Shown: positions 33,565-43,508, counted from the first letter of the stretch. The stretch is 64,000 nt of DNA from Salinibacterium amurskyense (GCF_002797685.1 NZ_PGFH01000001.1:1364001-1428000), one strand, 5' to 3'. Notes: generated by a model from the sequence alone, not told the origin. Numbers and translations are program-made.

Positions 33565-36171
33565 GTGACTGAGCAGCCCAACTTTGCTGGTGCACACGAC
33601 GACCGCGAGAGTGGCTCGGACTACGATGTAGCCGCCATTCACGCTAAGTGGCAAGCCAAGTGGGAAGAGCTTAAGCCGTTCGCGACGAGCGACCCCGAAG
33701 ACAAGCGCCCGCGCAAGTACATTCTCGACATGTTCCCGTACCCCTCGGGCGACTTGCACATGGGGCACGCCGAGGCCTACGCCTTTGGTGACATCGCGGC
33801 GCGGTACTGGCGTCAGCGTGGCTTCAACGTTCTTCACCCCATTGGCTGGGACTCTTTCGGTCTTCCTGCTGAGAACGCCGCCATCGAGCGCGGCATTGAC
33901 CCTCGCGGTTGGACGTACGACAACATCGACCAGCAGAAGAAGAGCATGAAGCTCTACGGTGTCTCCTTTGACTGGGACCGCGTTCTGCACACGAGCGACC
34001 CCGAGTACTACAAGTGGAACCAGTGGCTGTTCCTCAAGATGTACGAAAAGGGCCTCGCGTACCGCAAGGATTCCTGGGTCAACTGGGACCCGGTAGATCA
34101 GACCGTTCTCGCCAACGAGCAAGTTCTGGCCGATGGCACGTCCGAGCGTTCGGGCGCGATCGTCGTCAAGAAGAAGCTCACGCAGTGGTACTTGAAGATC
34201 ACCGACTACGCCGACCGCTTGCTCGACGACTTGAACCAGCTTGAGGGCGCATGGCCGTCGAAGGTGCTTTCGATGCAGCGCAACTGGATCGGCCGTTCGG
34301 TTGGTGCGGATGTCGACTTCGAAATCGAAGGCCGTGACGAGAAGGTCACCGTCTTCACGACGCGCCCCGACACTCTCTACGGCGTCACCTTCATGGTCGT
34401 CGCCCCAGATGGAGACCTCGCCGCTGAACTCGTTGAGGGTACCGACGACGAGACCAAGGCTGCTTTCGCGAGCTACCTCGAGCAGACTCAGAAGCAGACT
34501 GAAATCGAGCGCAAGGATGCTACGCGCACCAAGACCGGCATCCCGCTGAACCGTTTTGCGATCAACCCGGTCACGGGGGAGCGCATCCCGATCTGGACTG
34601 CAGACTACGTACTGGCCGACTACGGCCACGGTGCCGTCATGGCTGTGCCCGCGCACGACCAGCGCGACCTCGAATTCGCGATCAAGTTCGACCTACCTGT
34701 GCGTGTTGTTCTCGACACGAACGCGCCCATCACCGGTGCGATTCCTGTTCTGGAACTCGACGAAAATGGCATGGCGATTCTTCCGGATGACCTGCCGCCG
34801 CTGAACCCCCGCGACACCGGTCAGTCGTTGCAGGGCGATGGCCGCATGATCAACTCGGGTCCGCTCGACGGGCTCAGCAAGTCCAACGCGATCAAGAAGA
34901 TCGTGGAACAGCTCGACGCTGCCGGCACTGGCCGCGCCGCGAAGACGTATCGACTGCGTGACTGGCTGATCAGCCGTCAGCGCTTCTGGGGAACCCCCAT
35001 CCCGATCATTCACGGTTCGGATGGCGAACTGATTCCGGTTCCCTTCGAGCAGCTGCCCGTTGAGCTGCCATCGACTGAGGGCCTTGATCTCAAGCCCAAG
35101 GGCAAATCGCCCCTCGCGGCCGCCGAAGACTGGATCAACGTTGAAGACCCGCGCGATGGCAGCCCTGCCTTGCGCGACGCCGACACGATGGACACCTTCG
35201 TTGACAGCTCCTGGTACTTCTTGCGCTTCCTGTCACCGAACGATCCCGACAAGGCCTTCGACCCGGCTGAGGCCGAGAAGTGGGCTCCCGTCGACCAGTA
35301 CGTCGGTGGCGTCGAGCACGCGATCCTGCACTTGCTCTACTCGCGCTTCATTACCAAGGTGCTGTTCGACCTCGGTTACGTGAGCTTCACGGAGCCCTTC
35401 AGCGCGCTGCTCAACCAGGGCATGGTCCTCTCTGAGGGCAAGAAGATGTCGAAGCGCAGCCGCAAGGCCGTCACGTTCTCGGGTGAAATTGCCGAGCACG
35501 GTGCCGATGCACTCCGCTTGACGTTGGCCTTCGCTGGCCCGCCCGAGGAAAACATCAACTGGGAAGACGTGTCGCCTGCGGCGTCGCACAAATTCTTGGC
35601 TCGCGCGTTCCGTGTAGTGCGGGATGTCACGAGTGCTCCCGAGATCGAGTGGAAGACGGGCGACACCACGCTGCGTCGCGCCACCCACCGTTTCCTCGCT
35701 GATGGCCCTGGCCTCGCTGAGTCGCTGAAGTTCAACGTGCTCGTTGCTCGCATCATGGATCTCGTCAACGTCACCCGTAAGGCCATCGACACCGGTGCTG
35801 GCGGCGGCGACGCGGCAGTCCGTGAAGCAGCTGAAGTCATCACGATCGCCCTGAGCCTGTTCGCGCCGCACACGGCAGAGGAGATGTGGGAGAAGCTCGG
35901 CTACGAGCCGACTGTCGCTCTCGCCGGTTGGCGCAAGGCCGACCCGTCGCTCCTCGTTGAGGAGTCGGTGACGGCCGTTGTTCAGGTGGATGGCAAGGTT
36001 CGGGACCGCCTCGAAGTTTCGCCCAAGATTGATGGCGCCGACCTCGAAGCTCTTGCCATGGCATCCGAAGCGATCAAGCGCACCGTCGGAGACCGCGAGA
36101 TCGTCAAGGTGATCGTGCGCGCCCCCAAGCTCGTCAACATCGCGACTCGTCAACAGCCCACCGAAGGCTAA
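33565..36171 (+). CDS. leuS: Leucyl-tRNA synthetase
   Basis: Charges tRNA-Leu. The 868-aa class I synthetase has the HIGH motif as HMGH (65-68) in [13 protein letters not shown], the editing (CP1) domain with [12 protein letters not shown], and the KMSKS loop as KMSKR in [12 protein letters not shown]. The length matches bacterial enzymes with the full editing domain. GTG 33565 is used, with GAGAG at 33553-33557 as a ribosome site. The 175-base upstream gap shows no T-box core or leader peptide that I can identify. The gene is followed by a hairpin at 36194-36221. Confidence 0.97.
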   Translation: MTEQPNFAGAHDDRESGSDYDVAAIHAKWQAKWEELKPFATSDPEDKRPRKYILDMFPYPSGDLHMGHAEAYAFGDIAARYWRQRGFNVLHPIGWDSFGLPAENAAIERGIDPRGWTYDNIDQQKKSMKLYGVSFDWDRVLHTSDPEYYKWNQWLFLKMYEKGLAYRKDSWVNWDPVDQTVLANEQVLADGTSERSGAIVVKKKLTQWYLKITDYADRLLDDLNQLEGAWPSKVLSMQRNWIGRSVGADVDFEIEGRDEKVTVFTTRPDTLYGVTFMVVAPDGDLAAELVEGTDDETKAAFASYLEQTQKQTEIERKDATRTKTGIPLNRFAINPVTGERIPIWTADYVLADYGHGAVMAVPAHDQRDLEFAIKFDLPVRVVLDTNAPITGAIPVLELDENGMAILPDDLPPLNPRDTGQSLQGDGRMINSGPLDGLSKSNAIKKIVEQLDAAGTGRAAKTYRLRDWLISRQRFWGTPIPIIHGSDGELIPVPFEQLPVELPSTEGLDLKPKGKSPLAAAEDWINVEDPRDGSPALRDADTMDTFVDSSWYFLRFLSPNDPDKAFDPAEAEKWAPVDQYVGGVEHAILHLLYSRFITKVLFDLGYVSFTEPFSALLNQGMVLSEGKKMSKRSRKAVTFSGEIAEHGADALRLTLAFAGPPEENINWEDVSPAASHKFLARAFRVVRDVTSAPEIEWKTGDTTLRRATHRFLADGPGLAESLKFNVLVARIMDLVNVTRKAIDTGAGGGDAAVREAAEVITIALSLFAPHTAEEMWEKLGYEPTVALAGWRKADPSLLVEESVTAVVQVDGKVRDRLEVSPKIDGADLEALAMASEAIKRTVGDREIVKVIVRAPKLVNIATRQQPTEG

Positions 36172-36193
36172 GTAAGTCCACACGTTATAACTG

Positions 36194-36221
36194 AGCGCGC
36201 TCCGAGCAATCGGGGCGCGCT
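36194..36221 (+). terminator. Hairpin after leuS, overlapping the comEA promoter region
   Basis: AGCGCGCTCCG (36194-36204) pairs with CGGGGCGCGCT (36211-36221), 11 pairs including one wobble, loop AGCAAT. The T-run is weak (TAGTTTG). The stem ends directly against the -10 hexamer of comEA. Confidence 0.55.
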
Positions 36222-36236
36222 TAGTTTGTGGGAGTG
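36222..36236 (+). promoter_or_regulatory. Leaderless-type promoter of comEA
   Basis: TAGTTT (36222-36227) and GTGGGA precede GTG 36234, six-base spacing. The -35 region would fall inside the leuS hairpin. Confidence 0.45.
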
Positions 36237-36824
36237 GAAGAGTTCGAGCAGGCCCGTAAGGCGCGGCTGCGGGTGCGCGTCGGCGCTGTCATCGTGGTGG
36301 TGCTCGTTGCGCTCGGTTGCGCCGTGCTCGCGACCGCACTCACAGGCAGCCCGACTGCCGTAGAGATTGCGCGCGGCGAACTGGGCTCGGGTGACGGAGC
36401 GTTCGCGGTGGAATCACCCGCTCTGTTTGTGCACGTCACGGGCGCGGTGGTGCGTCCGGGGCTCTTCGAACTGACCGAGGGATCACGCGTGATCGACGCG
36501 ATCGCTGCCGCTGGGGGCTTCGCCGAAGATGCGAAGCAGGATCAACTCAACCTCGCGCGTGTGCTGACCGATGGAGAACAGTTCGCCGTGCCTGCCGTGG
36601 GCGACGAGGCTGCCGCGGCGACGGCATCCGATGGTCGAGTCAACCTGAATACCGCGGATGCCGCAGCCCTCGATACCCTGCCTCGTATCGGGCCAGCGAT
36701 GGCTGCTCGCATTCTGGCGTGGCGTGAGGCAAATGGGCGCTTCACGAGCATCGACGACCTCCGTAACGTCGCCGGAATCGGAGACGCTACCTTCGACGGG
36801 TTGCGCGACCTGGTCACGGTATGA
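36234..36824 (+). CDS. comEA: ComEA-like DNA-binding protein
   Basis: A 196-aa protein: N-terminal membrane anchor (about residues 14-36, VGAVIVVVLVALGCAVLATA), an SLBB domain (around residues 60-118, VHVTGAVVRPGLFELTEGSR), a short Ala-rich link, and two C-terminal helix-hairpin-helix motifs, VNLNTADAAALDTLPRIGPA and NGRFTSIDDLRNVAGIG. ComEA binds double-stranded DNA at the cell surface and hands it to ComEC. Its stop overlaps comEC (ATGA). GTG 36234 fits the promoter; GTG 36228 is two residues upstream. Confidence 0.9.
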   Translation: MEEFEQARKARLRVRVGAVIVVVLVALGCAVLATALTGSPTAVEIARGELGSGDGAFAVESPALFVHVTGAVVRPGLFELTEGSRVIDAIAAAGGFAEDAKQDQLNLARVLTDGEQFAVPAVGDEAAAATASDGRVNLNTADAAALDTLPRIGPAMAARILAWREANGRFTSIDDLRNVAGIGDATFDGLRDLVTV

Positions 36825-39196
36825 ATCTCGACCTGCGGCTCAGCCTGCCCGTGGCGGCTGCGTGGCTTGTGGCCGTCGTCGTGATCGGGGTCCCAGCGTG
36901 GACGCCTGCGGTCGCCATCGCATTGTGGCTTGCTACCGGAGCACTAATCGCGGGTGCGCTGCTGAGCCAGCAGCGTTTTCTCGCGAGTGTCGCCTTGGGG
37001 TGCGCTCTGGCCGCGTTGTGCTCCACGTCTGTCGCTGTTCATGCTGAGACCCGTCAACCCCTAGCGCTGGGAGAACTGGCTGCGAAGCACACGACAGTGA
37101 CTGCCATCGCAACAACCACCTCTGCAGTCAAGGACAGCGCCGACTTCTTTCAGGCAATCATCACCACTCTCGAGGCCGACGGCGAATCAATCCAACTCGA
37201 ATCGCCCGCTCTGATCTTCACGGAACGCGGCGGTTTTGGCGCGGTCGATGCCGAACCTGATGAACCGCAGCCGGGTCTAGACGCATCGGATGCCGACGGC
37301 GAACCGTGGGGGATTGGCGTCACATTCGCGGTCACGGGCACCTTGGCGAGCACTTCCCCGGAAGATGGGCGGGCCGTGCTGCTCTTCGCTACTGACCCGC
37401 CGGAATGGCGGGCCGATCCCGGCTGGCAATTCGACTGGGCGAATCAACTGAGACGTACCTTTGCCGCCGCCACTTCGTCGTTGCCGGGCGGTGGCGGGGA
37501 ACTTCTGGGTGGGCTCGCCATCGGCGATACCAGCGCCGTGAGTGACGACTTGGATGCTGCTATGAAGACCAGCTCATTGAGCCACCTCACGGCAGTGTCG
37601 GGCGCCAACTGCGCGATCGTCGTCGGGCTAATCATGGCTCTCGGCGGCAGGGTCGGAGCCCATCGGATACTGAGGATCGGCCTCTCCATTCTTATACTGC
37701 TCGCCTTCGTAGTCGTGGTCACTCCCGACCCCAGCGTGCTGCGGGCAGCGCTCATGGCCACGTTCGTGTTGATCGCACTCGGCAGCGGCAGGCCGATCCG
37801 AGGAATGGCGGTGCTGTCACTCGCAACGATCGCCCTCCTCGTCTTCGACCCATGGCTATCACGCAACTTCGCGTTCGTGCTCTCGGTATTTGCCACGGCA
37901 GGTCTCCTTCTTTTTGCCGAGCCGCTCGCGCAGTTTCTAGCGCGTTGGATGCCGCGGTCGCTGTCACTGGTGATCGCCGTGCCGTTGGCTGCTCAGCTGG
38001 CCTGCCAGCCCGTGCTACTGCTCTTGCAGCCCTCACTGCCGACCTATGGTGTGATCGCCAACGTGTTGGCCGCACCGGCGGCGCCGATTGCGACCGTTGT
38101 CGGTCTGGCGGCCTGCGTGGCGTTGTCAGTGATCCCGGTCCTCGGGCTGGCACTGATGTGGGTCGCTTGGGTGCCGTCCGCCTGGGTTGCGGCCGTTGCT
38201 GATTTCTTTGCCGAGGCTCCGTGGGCGCGCATCCCGTGGTGGGAAGGCTGGGTGGGCGTACTCACGCTCAGCGTGCTCACGGTTCTTCTCCTCGCGGCTC
38301 TCGTGATCCGCGGTGCCTGGCGCACGCACGCGCTTACGTCTCTCGCTATCGCTTCCACGCTCGCGCTGGCAGTCGTTGCAGGGTCCGCGGTCAGTGCCGC
38401 GTTGACGTGGCCGAGGGATTGGCAATTTGCGCAGTGTGATGTTGGCCAGGGCGATGCGGTGGTTCTGCGCAGCGGAGAGGAAGTTGCACTCATTGATACC
38501 GGCGCCGAACCAGACCTGCTGAAAGCCTGCCTCGATCGACTCTCGATCGACCACATTGACCTACTCATCCTGACGCACTTCGATCACGACCACGTCGGAG
38601 GAACCGAGGCTGTCGTTGGCCGCGCGGATGTTGTTCTTGTCGGCCCCACCGGCTCGCCAAGCGATGAAGCGCTACTGGGCAGTCTTGCGGCGGGTGGCGC
38701 GCAGGTTCACCCTGTGAGCGCGGGGGACCGCGGCCAGTTCGGCGAGCAGCAATGGCGCGTGCTTTGGCCGCCGGCCCAGCGCTCGGGCATCGACCCCGGT
38801 AACGATGCGAGCGTCGTCGTCGAGTTTTTGCCGCGCTCCGATTGCCTGAGGCACTGTCTCAGCTCGGTGTTCCTCGGAGACCTTGGCGAGAGTGCTCAAG
38901 CTCGTCTCGGTGCGGCTAGTACATTCAGGCAAGTGGATGTCGTGAAAGTCAGCCATCACGGTTCCGGAGACCAGTACCCGGCCCTCTATGCCGAGCTGCA
39001 GGCCACCCTCGGGCTCATCGGAGTCGGAGCGGACAACGGCTACGGGCATCCGACCGCTGATGCCCTCGCAATGCTCGACGACGCCGGTACCGCAGTTGCT
39101 CGCAGCGACCTGAATGGGCTTATTTTGGTGTCATCCGGCGTTCGCGCTGGCGTGATTTCTCTCTGGTCAGAATCGGCTGAGGTCCGTTTCCCCTAA
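36821..39196 (+). CDS. comEC: ComEC/Rec2-like DNA-uptake channel protein
   Basis: A 791-aa membrane protein. The first third holds two to three helices and a soluble OB-fold-like region; the middle (about 250-520) is the Competence domain with eight or more helices, starting LSHLTAVSGANCAIVVGLIM and including DPSVLRAALMATFVLIALGS; the last third is a metallo-beta-lactamase domain with THFDHDHVGG and VVKVSHHGSGDQYP. The family transports single-stranded DNA across the membrane. ATG 36821 overlaps the comEA stop, so the pair is coupled. Pilus genes for full competence are not in this window. Confidence 0.92.
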   Translation: MNLDLRLSLPVAAAWLVAVVVIGVPAWTPAVAIALWLATGALIAGALLSQQRFLASVALGCALAALCSTSVAVHAETRQPLALGELAAKHTTVTAIATTTSAVKDSADFFQAIITTLEADGESIQLESPALIFTERGGFGAVDAEPDEPQPGLDASDADGEPWGIGVTFAVTGTLASTSPEDGRAVLLFATDPPEWRADPGWQFDWANQLRRTFAAATSSLPGGGGELLGGLAIGDTSAVSDDLDAAMKTSSLSHLTAVSGANCAIVVGLIMALGGRVGAHRILRIGLSILILLAFVVVVTPDPSVLRAALMATFVLIALGSGRPIRGMAVLSLATIALLVFDPWLSRNFAFVLSVFATAGLLLFAEPLAQFLARWMPRSLSLVIAVPLAAQLACQPVLLLLQPSLPTYGVIANVLAAPAAPIATVVGLAACVALSVIPVLGLALMWVAWVPSAWVAAVADFFAEAPWARIPWWEGWVGVLTLSVLTVLLLAALVIRGAWRTHALTSLAIASTLALAVVAGSAVSAALTWPRDWQFAQCDVGQGDAVVLRSGEEVALIDTGAEPDLLKACLDRLSIDHIDLLILTHFDHDHVGGTEAVVGRADVVLVGPTGSPSDEALLGSLAAGGAQVHPVSAGDRGQFGEQQWRVLWPPAQRSGIDPGNDASVVVEFLPRSDCLRHCLSSVFLGDLGESAQARLGAASTFRQVDVVKVSHHGSGDQYPALYAELQATLGLIGVGADNGYGHPTADALAMLDDAGTAVARSDLNGLILVSSGVRAGVISLWSESAEVRFP

Positions 39197-39358
39197 CCCA
39201 AAGTGCGCGCTGGGCTGCGACGCAACCGCCGGATGCATTCCGTCATCGTTTCGGGACGGCGCGCAGCGGCCATCCGACTAAGCTTGGGGATGTTTTGGAA
39301 CGACAGTGGCTGGCGTTCACACATCAAGGCTAGGAATCTGTGCGTGAGAGAAAGACTA

Positions 39359-40978
39359 ATGGGCAACGAGCGCGTCTATCTCGTTCATATCGCGGCTGCA
39401 ACGCTGCTTGTGTTTCTTGCCGGAGTTCTGTCTGCAATCACTGTGCCATTTTTCGGTGGTCCGGATGAAAAAAACCACTACAACTCGGTAGTTCGGGTTG
39501 TTGACGGGGGCGGTTGGCCCCTTCCTTACACGGCCCGGGTTATGCCAGCCGTAGACCTCGCGTGGCTGGAATCAGGGAGGGCGTCGGCGAGTGCTCCTGA
39601 CTTCGACCAGGTTCCGCTCGCTGTAAACCGTTCCAGCGTGCTGGAAGAACCCAATTTCGCTCTCTTGTCGGCCGAGATCGACAACATGGTCCAGCATCCG
39701 CCGGCGTACTACTTTCTGACTGCGAGTGTCGTTGCGATGACCGACCTCGATAGTCTGAGGTGGGATCAAGCAATGCTTGTGATGCGGATCTTCTCCGCTT
39801 TCTTGGTCAGTTTGTCGGTGCCGGCTATCGCTGGAATAGTCCGTCTCGTCACAGGCTCCCGGTCGCTGGGGGCGGTCGGCGCCTACGCGCTTCTCGCGAT
39901 CCCCTTCTTCACGGGATTCGGAGGGCTCGTGTCGAACGATACGCTTCTGGTCCCGACGATCAGCGGCGCCTTGTATTTCCTCATTCGCGCGTGGAAGTCG
40001 AATACGCGCACGACGTTTCTTCTCGTCGCTGCGGGCATTTTGCTGGGCGTCTCCCTGCTCACAAAGGGGTTCGCACTCTTCGCGATTCCACTCTTCGTGT
40101 TTCTTTCATTTGTTGCGGTCTTTTCCAAAAAGCCGACGAAGATGAGAGGCACCGTTATCGCTCTGATTGCACCGTCGATCGCGGCGCTCATCGGTGGATG
40201 GTGGTGGATACGCAATCTCATCTTGCTCGGCTCTGTTCAGCCCAGCGTGTCGGGAACGCTCCGAGTTGCCTTGGATGAGCCTCTTAGCAACATCAATGTT
40301 CTCAGTTATTTCGGGAACTTTTGGTTGCGGTTCAACTCGCTCTTTTGGGCTCGCGGCGTTCGACCGGTCGACGGCGGCAACGAGCTTCCGGCAGTGCTTC
40401 TTGGCGTTGCGGGAGTCGCATTCGTTGTGGCCTTTGTCGTCGTAGCGCTCTACTCTCGCAACCGAGGAATGACGTTTCTCTTACTATCGTTCCCGGCAAT
40501 TATCATCGCGGTGCTCTTCGCAAACTCGCTCTCGGTGTACGAGACCTATGGGGTGGCTGATAGAGGCGTGCAGGGCCGCTATGTGTTTGCCGGCATCGCC
40601 GCGTACTCGCTAATAGTTGCTGGCTTTGTCGGAATCCTGGGCAGAAAGCTAACTCCCCGCAACCGAAATCGCCTTTTCGTCGGGGTCGTTGCCAGCAGCG
40701 CTGCGATTGCGTGGGCCAACATTGCGTGGCTGCTCATCAGCTCGTGGCCAAATGGGTACTCCGAGCAAGTTCCGGGGCTGGAAGCAGTGTCGGGCTACTT
40801 CGGAGTTTCCTTGCTCGTGTACGTGGCCCTCACAGGGTCAGCTCTCGCAGTCCTCATCGGTGCATACATCGCGCATTCCAAGCTTTCGCAACCGGAAGGG
40901 TTCGCGTCTGACTTGACTGATTTGGCGCCTATTCAGTCCAGTAACGCGCCGACTCAGCGAGGCACAACCGAGAAATAG
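39359..40978 (+). CDS. Polytopic membrane protein, DUF2142/GT-C-type
   Basis: A protein of about 539 aa with 10-12 hydrophobic helices. Near the N-terminus, FFGGPDEKNHYNSVVRVVDG places an Asp-Glu pair in the first external loop, and later NMVQHPPAYYFLTAS; both resemble DUF2142 proteins and other GT-C glycosyltransferases that use lipid-linked sugars. It is probably an envelope glycosyltransferase or polymer assembly protein, but this is inference. The start is ATG 39359 with GAGAGAAAG upstream; GTG 39344 is an alternative. It interrupts the usual comEC-holA order, and its more AT-tolerant codons and phase suggest acquisition or relocation. Confidence 0.75.
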   Translation: MGNERVYLVHIAAATLLVFLAGVLSAITVPFFGGPDEKNHYNSVVRVVDGGGWPLPYTARVMPAVDLAWLESGRASASAPDFDQVPLAVNRSSVLEEPNFALLSAEIDNMVQHPPAYYFLTASVVAMTDLDSLRWDQAMLVMRIFSAFLVSLSVPAIAGIVRLVTGSRSLGAVGAYALLAIPFFTGFGGLVSNDTLLVPTISGALYFLIRAWKSNTRTTFLLVAAGILLGVSLLTKGFALFAIPLFVFLSFVAVFSKKPTKMRGTVIALIAPSIAALIGGWWWIRNLILLGSVQPSVSGTLRVALDEPLSNINVLSYFGNFWLRFNSLFWARGVRPVDGGNELPAVLLGVAGVAFVVAFVVVALYSRNRGMTFLLLSFPAIIIAVLFANSLSVYETYGVADRGVQGRYVFAGIAAYSLIVAGFVGILGRKLTPRNRNRLFVGVVASSAAIAWANIAWLLISSWPNGYSEQVPGLEAVSGYFGVSLLVYVALTGSALAVLIGAYIAHSKLSQPEGFASDLTDLAPIQSSNAPTQRGTTEK

Positions 40979-41085
40979 CACTCGACGTTCGTCGCCCATG
41001 CCCGGAATTATGCACGCACCGCGGCGTTGCCGCGTTGTGGGCGCCCGGCATTAGGCTGGGTTTGCAGTTCAAAAAGAGGAGTCTT

Positions 41086-42114
41086 GTGGCCGCCAGAACC
41101 CCCGCCCGATCGCCGGCGAAGTCCAAAGTCGCGATCCCGCAATTGGCGTGGAACAAGGTGCGCCCCGCGCCCATCGTTCTTGTCAGCGGCACGGAAGGCT
41201 TTCTTGCGGACCGCGCTATCCGCATGCTGCGCGACACCCTCAAGGTCGAAGACCCCAGCCTTGAAGTCAACGACTTAGAAGCAGATCACTACGGCCCCGG
41301 CGAGCTCATCAGCCGCGCGAGCCCCTCGCTCTTTAGTGAACCGCGGATGATTCGCGTCACGAACGTTGAGAAGTGCACCGATGCGTTCATCACCGAAACC
41401 CTCGCGTACCTCGAGGCTCCGGCCGACGACACGTATCTCATTCTTCGCCATGCCGGGGGAGTGCGCGGCAAAAAACTGCTTGACGCGATTCGTGCGGGTA
41501 AGGGTGGCGGCATAGAGATCACGTGCCTCGAGCTCAAGAAGGATGCCGAGAAGTACGATTTCGCCTCCGCCGAATTCGCCGCCAAACGCCGCCGTGTAAC
41601 GCCGGGCGCCCTTCGAACCCTCGTGTCCGCTTTCTCCGCAGACCTCGCAGAGCTCGCCGCCGCGTGCCAGCAGCTTCTCGCCGACGATGCCGATGAGATC
41701 AACGAAGCCACAGTGGCCCGTTACTACTCGGGCCGAGTCGAAACTAGCGCCTTCAAGGTCGCAGACTCAGCGATTGCCGGTCGCTCAGGCGAGGCGCTGG
41801 TGCTCTTGCGTCACGCTCTTGCCTCCGGTGCCGACCCGGTGCCGATCGTCGCAGCGTTTGCTGCGAAGCTGCGCACAATGGCGAAACTTTCCGGGGGGTC
41901 AATGTCGTCGGGGCAAGCCGCCAAAATGTTCGGCATGGCGCCGTGGCAGGCCGACCGGGCAATGAAAGATTTGCGCGGCTGGAGCGATGCGGGGCTGGGC
42001 TCCGCCATCGAGGCCATTGCCGATACAGACGCTCAAGTAAAAGGTTTGGGGCGCGACCCTGTCTTCGCGCTGGAACGAATGATCTCTGTGGTTGCAGCTC
42101 GCGGCATCCGCTAG
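41086..42114 (+). CDS. holA: DNA polymerase III subunit delta
   Basis: Clamp-loader subunit that opens the beta clamp. The 342-aa protein has the delta N-terminal domain (PIVLVSGTEGFLADRAIRML, EVNDLEADHYGPGELISRAS) and the C-terminal collar region with FKVADSAIAGRSGEALVLLRH and GMAPWQADRAMKDLRGWS, all in order. GTG 41086 is preceded by GAGGAG at 41075-41080. In related genomes it follows comEC; here the membrane protein gene lies between. A shared terminator separates it from the convergent rpsT. Confidence 0.94.
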   Translation: MAARTPARSPAKSKVAIPQLAWNKVRPAPIVLVSGTEGFLADRAIRMLRDTLKVEDPSLEVNDLEADHYGPGELISRASPSLFSEPRMIRVTNVEKCTDAFITETLAYLEAPADDTYLILRHAGGVRGKKLLDAIRAGKGGGIEITCLELKKDAEKYDFASAEFAAKRRRVTPGALRTLVSAFSADLAELAAACQQLLADDADEINEATVARYYSGRVETSAFKVADSAIAGRSGEALVLLRHALASGADPVPIVAAFAAKLRTMAKLSGGSMSSGQAAKMFGMAPWQADRAMKDLRGWSDAGLGSAIEAIADTDAQVKGLGRDPVFALERMISVVAARGIR

Positions 42115-42162
42115 CCCGAAGGGGCCAGTGAGCGATAGTTGCTCCTTGCCGCCACCCAATGA

Positions 42163-42197
42163 CAAAAGCCCCTCACCGCGAACGGTAGGGGCTTTTG
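42163..42197. terminator. Bidirectional terminator between holA and rpsT
   Basis: CAAAAGCCCCT (42163-42173) pairs with AGGGGCTTTTG (42187-42197) and ACCG with CGGT inside, loop CGAA, one bulged C. The stem ends in A4 on one side and T4 on the other, so it works for both convergent genes. Confidence 0.9.
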
Positions 42198-42227
42198 TGT
42201 GGTCGGCGTAGTGCCGATCAGAGAGCT

Positions 42228-42488
42228 TTAGAGAGCTGCAACCTGCTTGGCCATAGCCGACTTGCGGTTAGCTGCCTGGTTCTTGTGCAGAACGCCCTTG
42301 CCAGCAGCCTTGTCGAGCGACTTGGATGCTGCCTTGAGGCGCTCGATGGCGGTCTCTTTGTCGCCAGCCTTGATAGCTTCGCGCGTTGCGCGGATCGCGG
42401 TCTTGACCTGGCTCTTCACCTGGCGGTTGCGGTCTTGAGCCTTCTTGTTGGTACCAATGCGCTTGATCTGCGACTTAATATTTGCCAC
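42228..42488 (-). CDS. rpsT: 30S ribosomal protein S20
   Basis: The 86-aa protein binds 16S rRNA early in 30S assembly. It is Lys/Arg/Ala-rich and helical: [57 protein letters not shown] and [11 protein letters not shown], the family's usual sequence end to end. GTG 42488 is the start (the open frame extends to 42608 but the extra 40 residues are not S20-like). AAGAAAG lies about ten bases before it. A long non-coding stretch lies upstream. Confidence 0.96.
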   Translation of the reverse strand: MANIKSQIKRIGTNKKAQDRNRQVKSQVKTAIRATREAIKAGDKETAIERLKAASKSLDKAAGKGVLHKNQAANRKSAMAKQVAAL

Positions 42489-42956
42489 GTTTGTGTGCTT
42501 TCTTGTTTGTGGATCAGAGATGGTGGGCGGCCGTGGAAGAGAATCGGTGTTCTGATTCCCGGCCGCGATGCGCATACTGTTCGACAAAGAACCATATGCA
42601 TAAGCCAACAGGCAACATTACCAGCGCGGTGGAGCTAAATCAATTGCGGAGCAATTGGCGACCCCAGCGCCGAACAAACTGTGTTTGTTCGGGCTTTTCC
42701 GGTGGAGCTAAATCAATTGCGGAGCAATTGGCGACCCCAGCGCCGAACAAACTGGTTTGCGCGGGTTTCGGGTCTTGCTTGGCTGTCGAATCTGTCTGTC
42801 AGCGGTGTTAAGACTAGTGACCGTAGCTGGGTGTGTTGGTCGCCACGCCTGACTGCGGCATTAAAGTCTCTGACGACATGGCCGGTTAGTGCCCAGAGGG
42901 GGCGTCCCCCTGCGCTTTCGGGGGTTACCCCGATACCCGCGTCGCACCGGTTTTTC
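42489..42956. other. Non-coding stretch upstream of rpsT and of the DUF4190-like gene
   Basis: About 470 bases without a convincing gene. It holds the promoter and leader of rpsT (minus) at its left end, a two-copy repeat at 42627-42754, and at about 42893-42930 a G/C-run region, GGGGGCG/CCCCC and GGGGG/CCCC, that could fold. The remainder (42755-42890) shows nothing I can name. Confidence 0.6.
42627..42754. repeat. Two-copy direct repeat, 55 bp identical, 73-bp period
   Basis: Bases 42627-42681 are repeated exactly at 42700-42754; the bases after each copy are also related (TGTTTG/GGTTTG, CGGGCTTTT/CGGGTTTC). Each copy contains CAATTGC-GGA-GCAATTG, a seven-pair inverted repeat. Read on the minus strand, the repeat ends TTAGCTCCACC, similar to a tRNA acceptor end, but no cloverleaf forms. 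It lies upstream of rpsT. Function unknown. Confidence 0.85.
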
Positions 42957-42969
42957 TACCTTGGATACA
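42957..42969 (+). promoter_or_regulatory. Leaderless-type promoter of the DUF4190-like gene
   Basis: TACCTT (42957-42962) and GGATAC precede ATG 42969, six-base spacing, no ribosome site. Confidence 0.5.
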
Positions 42970-43508
42970 TGACCTCCTCAACTTCTTCTTCCTCTCCCGT
43001 TACCTCTTCGAAGGTCGATTCTTCGACAGCCGACTCTCCGACGTCGGTTGAAATGCCCGCTGCCGGCGCGACGTCGACTGCGCTTCTCTCGGACACGCTC
43101 GTCGATGACGAGCGGGCATCGTTCGCCGACGCTCCAGCAGCAGACTCGACGACACCGATGGGCGGCTCCAGTGCCCCATCAGGGACCGCAGCCTCAGCCG
43201 CATCCGCTCCCGAGGCCGCTGCCTCCGACCTTTCTGGTTTCGCCATGCCACGGCGTACGTCGACCCGCACCATGAGCGTGCTCGCGCTCAGTTTGGGTAT
43301 CGCCTCATTCTTCTTCGCTCAGAGCATTGTGGTGCCGTTGGCAGCCGTGATTCTCGGTGTCTTCGGCTTGCGCGACGAGCCAACAGGCCGCGGCTTCTCC
43401 ATTTGGGGAATCGTGCTTGCCTGCGTTGCAACCTTCGGATGGGTTCTCGTCGTTGCCGCTGGAGCGTTGGCTGTGCTGCCATTCGTGTTCCTAGCCGCAG
43501 CGTTCTAG
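42969..43508 (+). CDS. Membrane protein with Ser/Ala-rich N-terminus and DUF4190-like C-terminus
   Basis: A 179-aa protein. Residues 1-95 are Ser/Thr/Ala/Pro-rich and likely disordered; two hydrophobic segments follow, about 103-126 ([20 protein letters not shown]) and 140-175. The sequence between them, [12 protein letters not shown] and [12 protein letters not shown], resembles DUF4190, common in actinobacteria and of unknown function. The start is set by the promoter hexamer six bases upstream. The next gene, lepA, begins 110 bases downstream with its own ribosome site. Confidence 0.75.
   Translation: MTSSTSSSSPVTSSKVDSSTADSPTSVEMPAAGATSTALLSDTLVDDERASFADAPAADSTTPMGGSSAPSGTAASAASAPEAAASDLSGFAMPRRTSTRTMSVLALSLGIASFFFAQSIVVPLAAVILGVFGLRDEPTGRGFSIWGIVLACVATFGWVLVVAAGALAVLPFVFLAAAF

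Noticed and set aside
42627-42754. CRISPR array
   Set aside because: Only two repeat copies of 55 bases with an 18-base interval and no cas genes.
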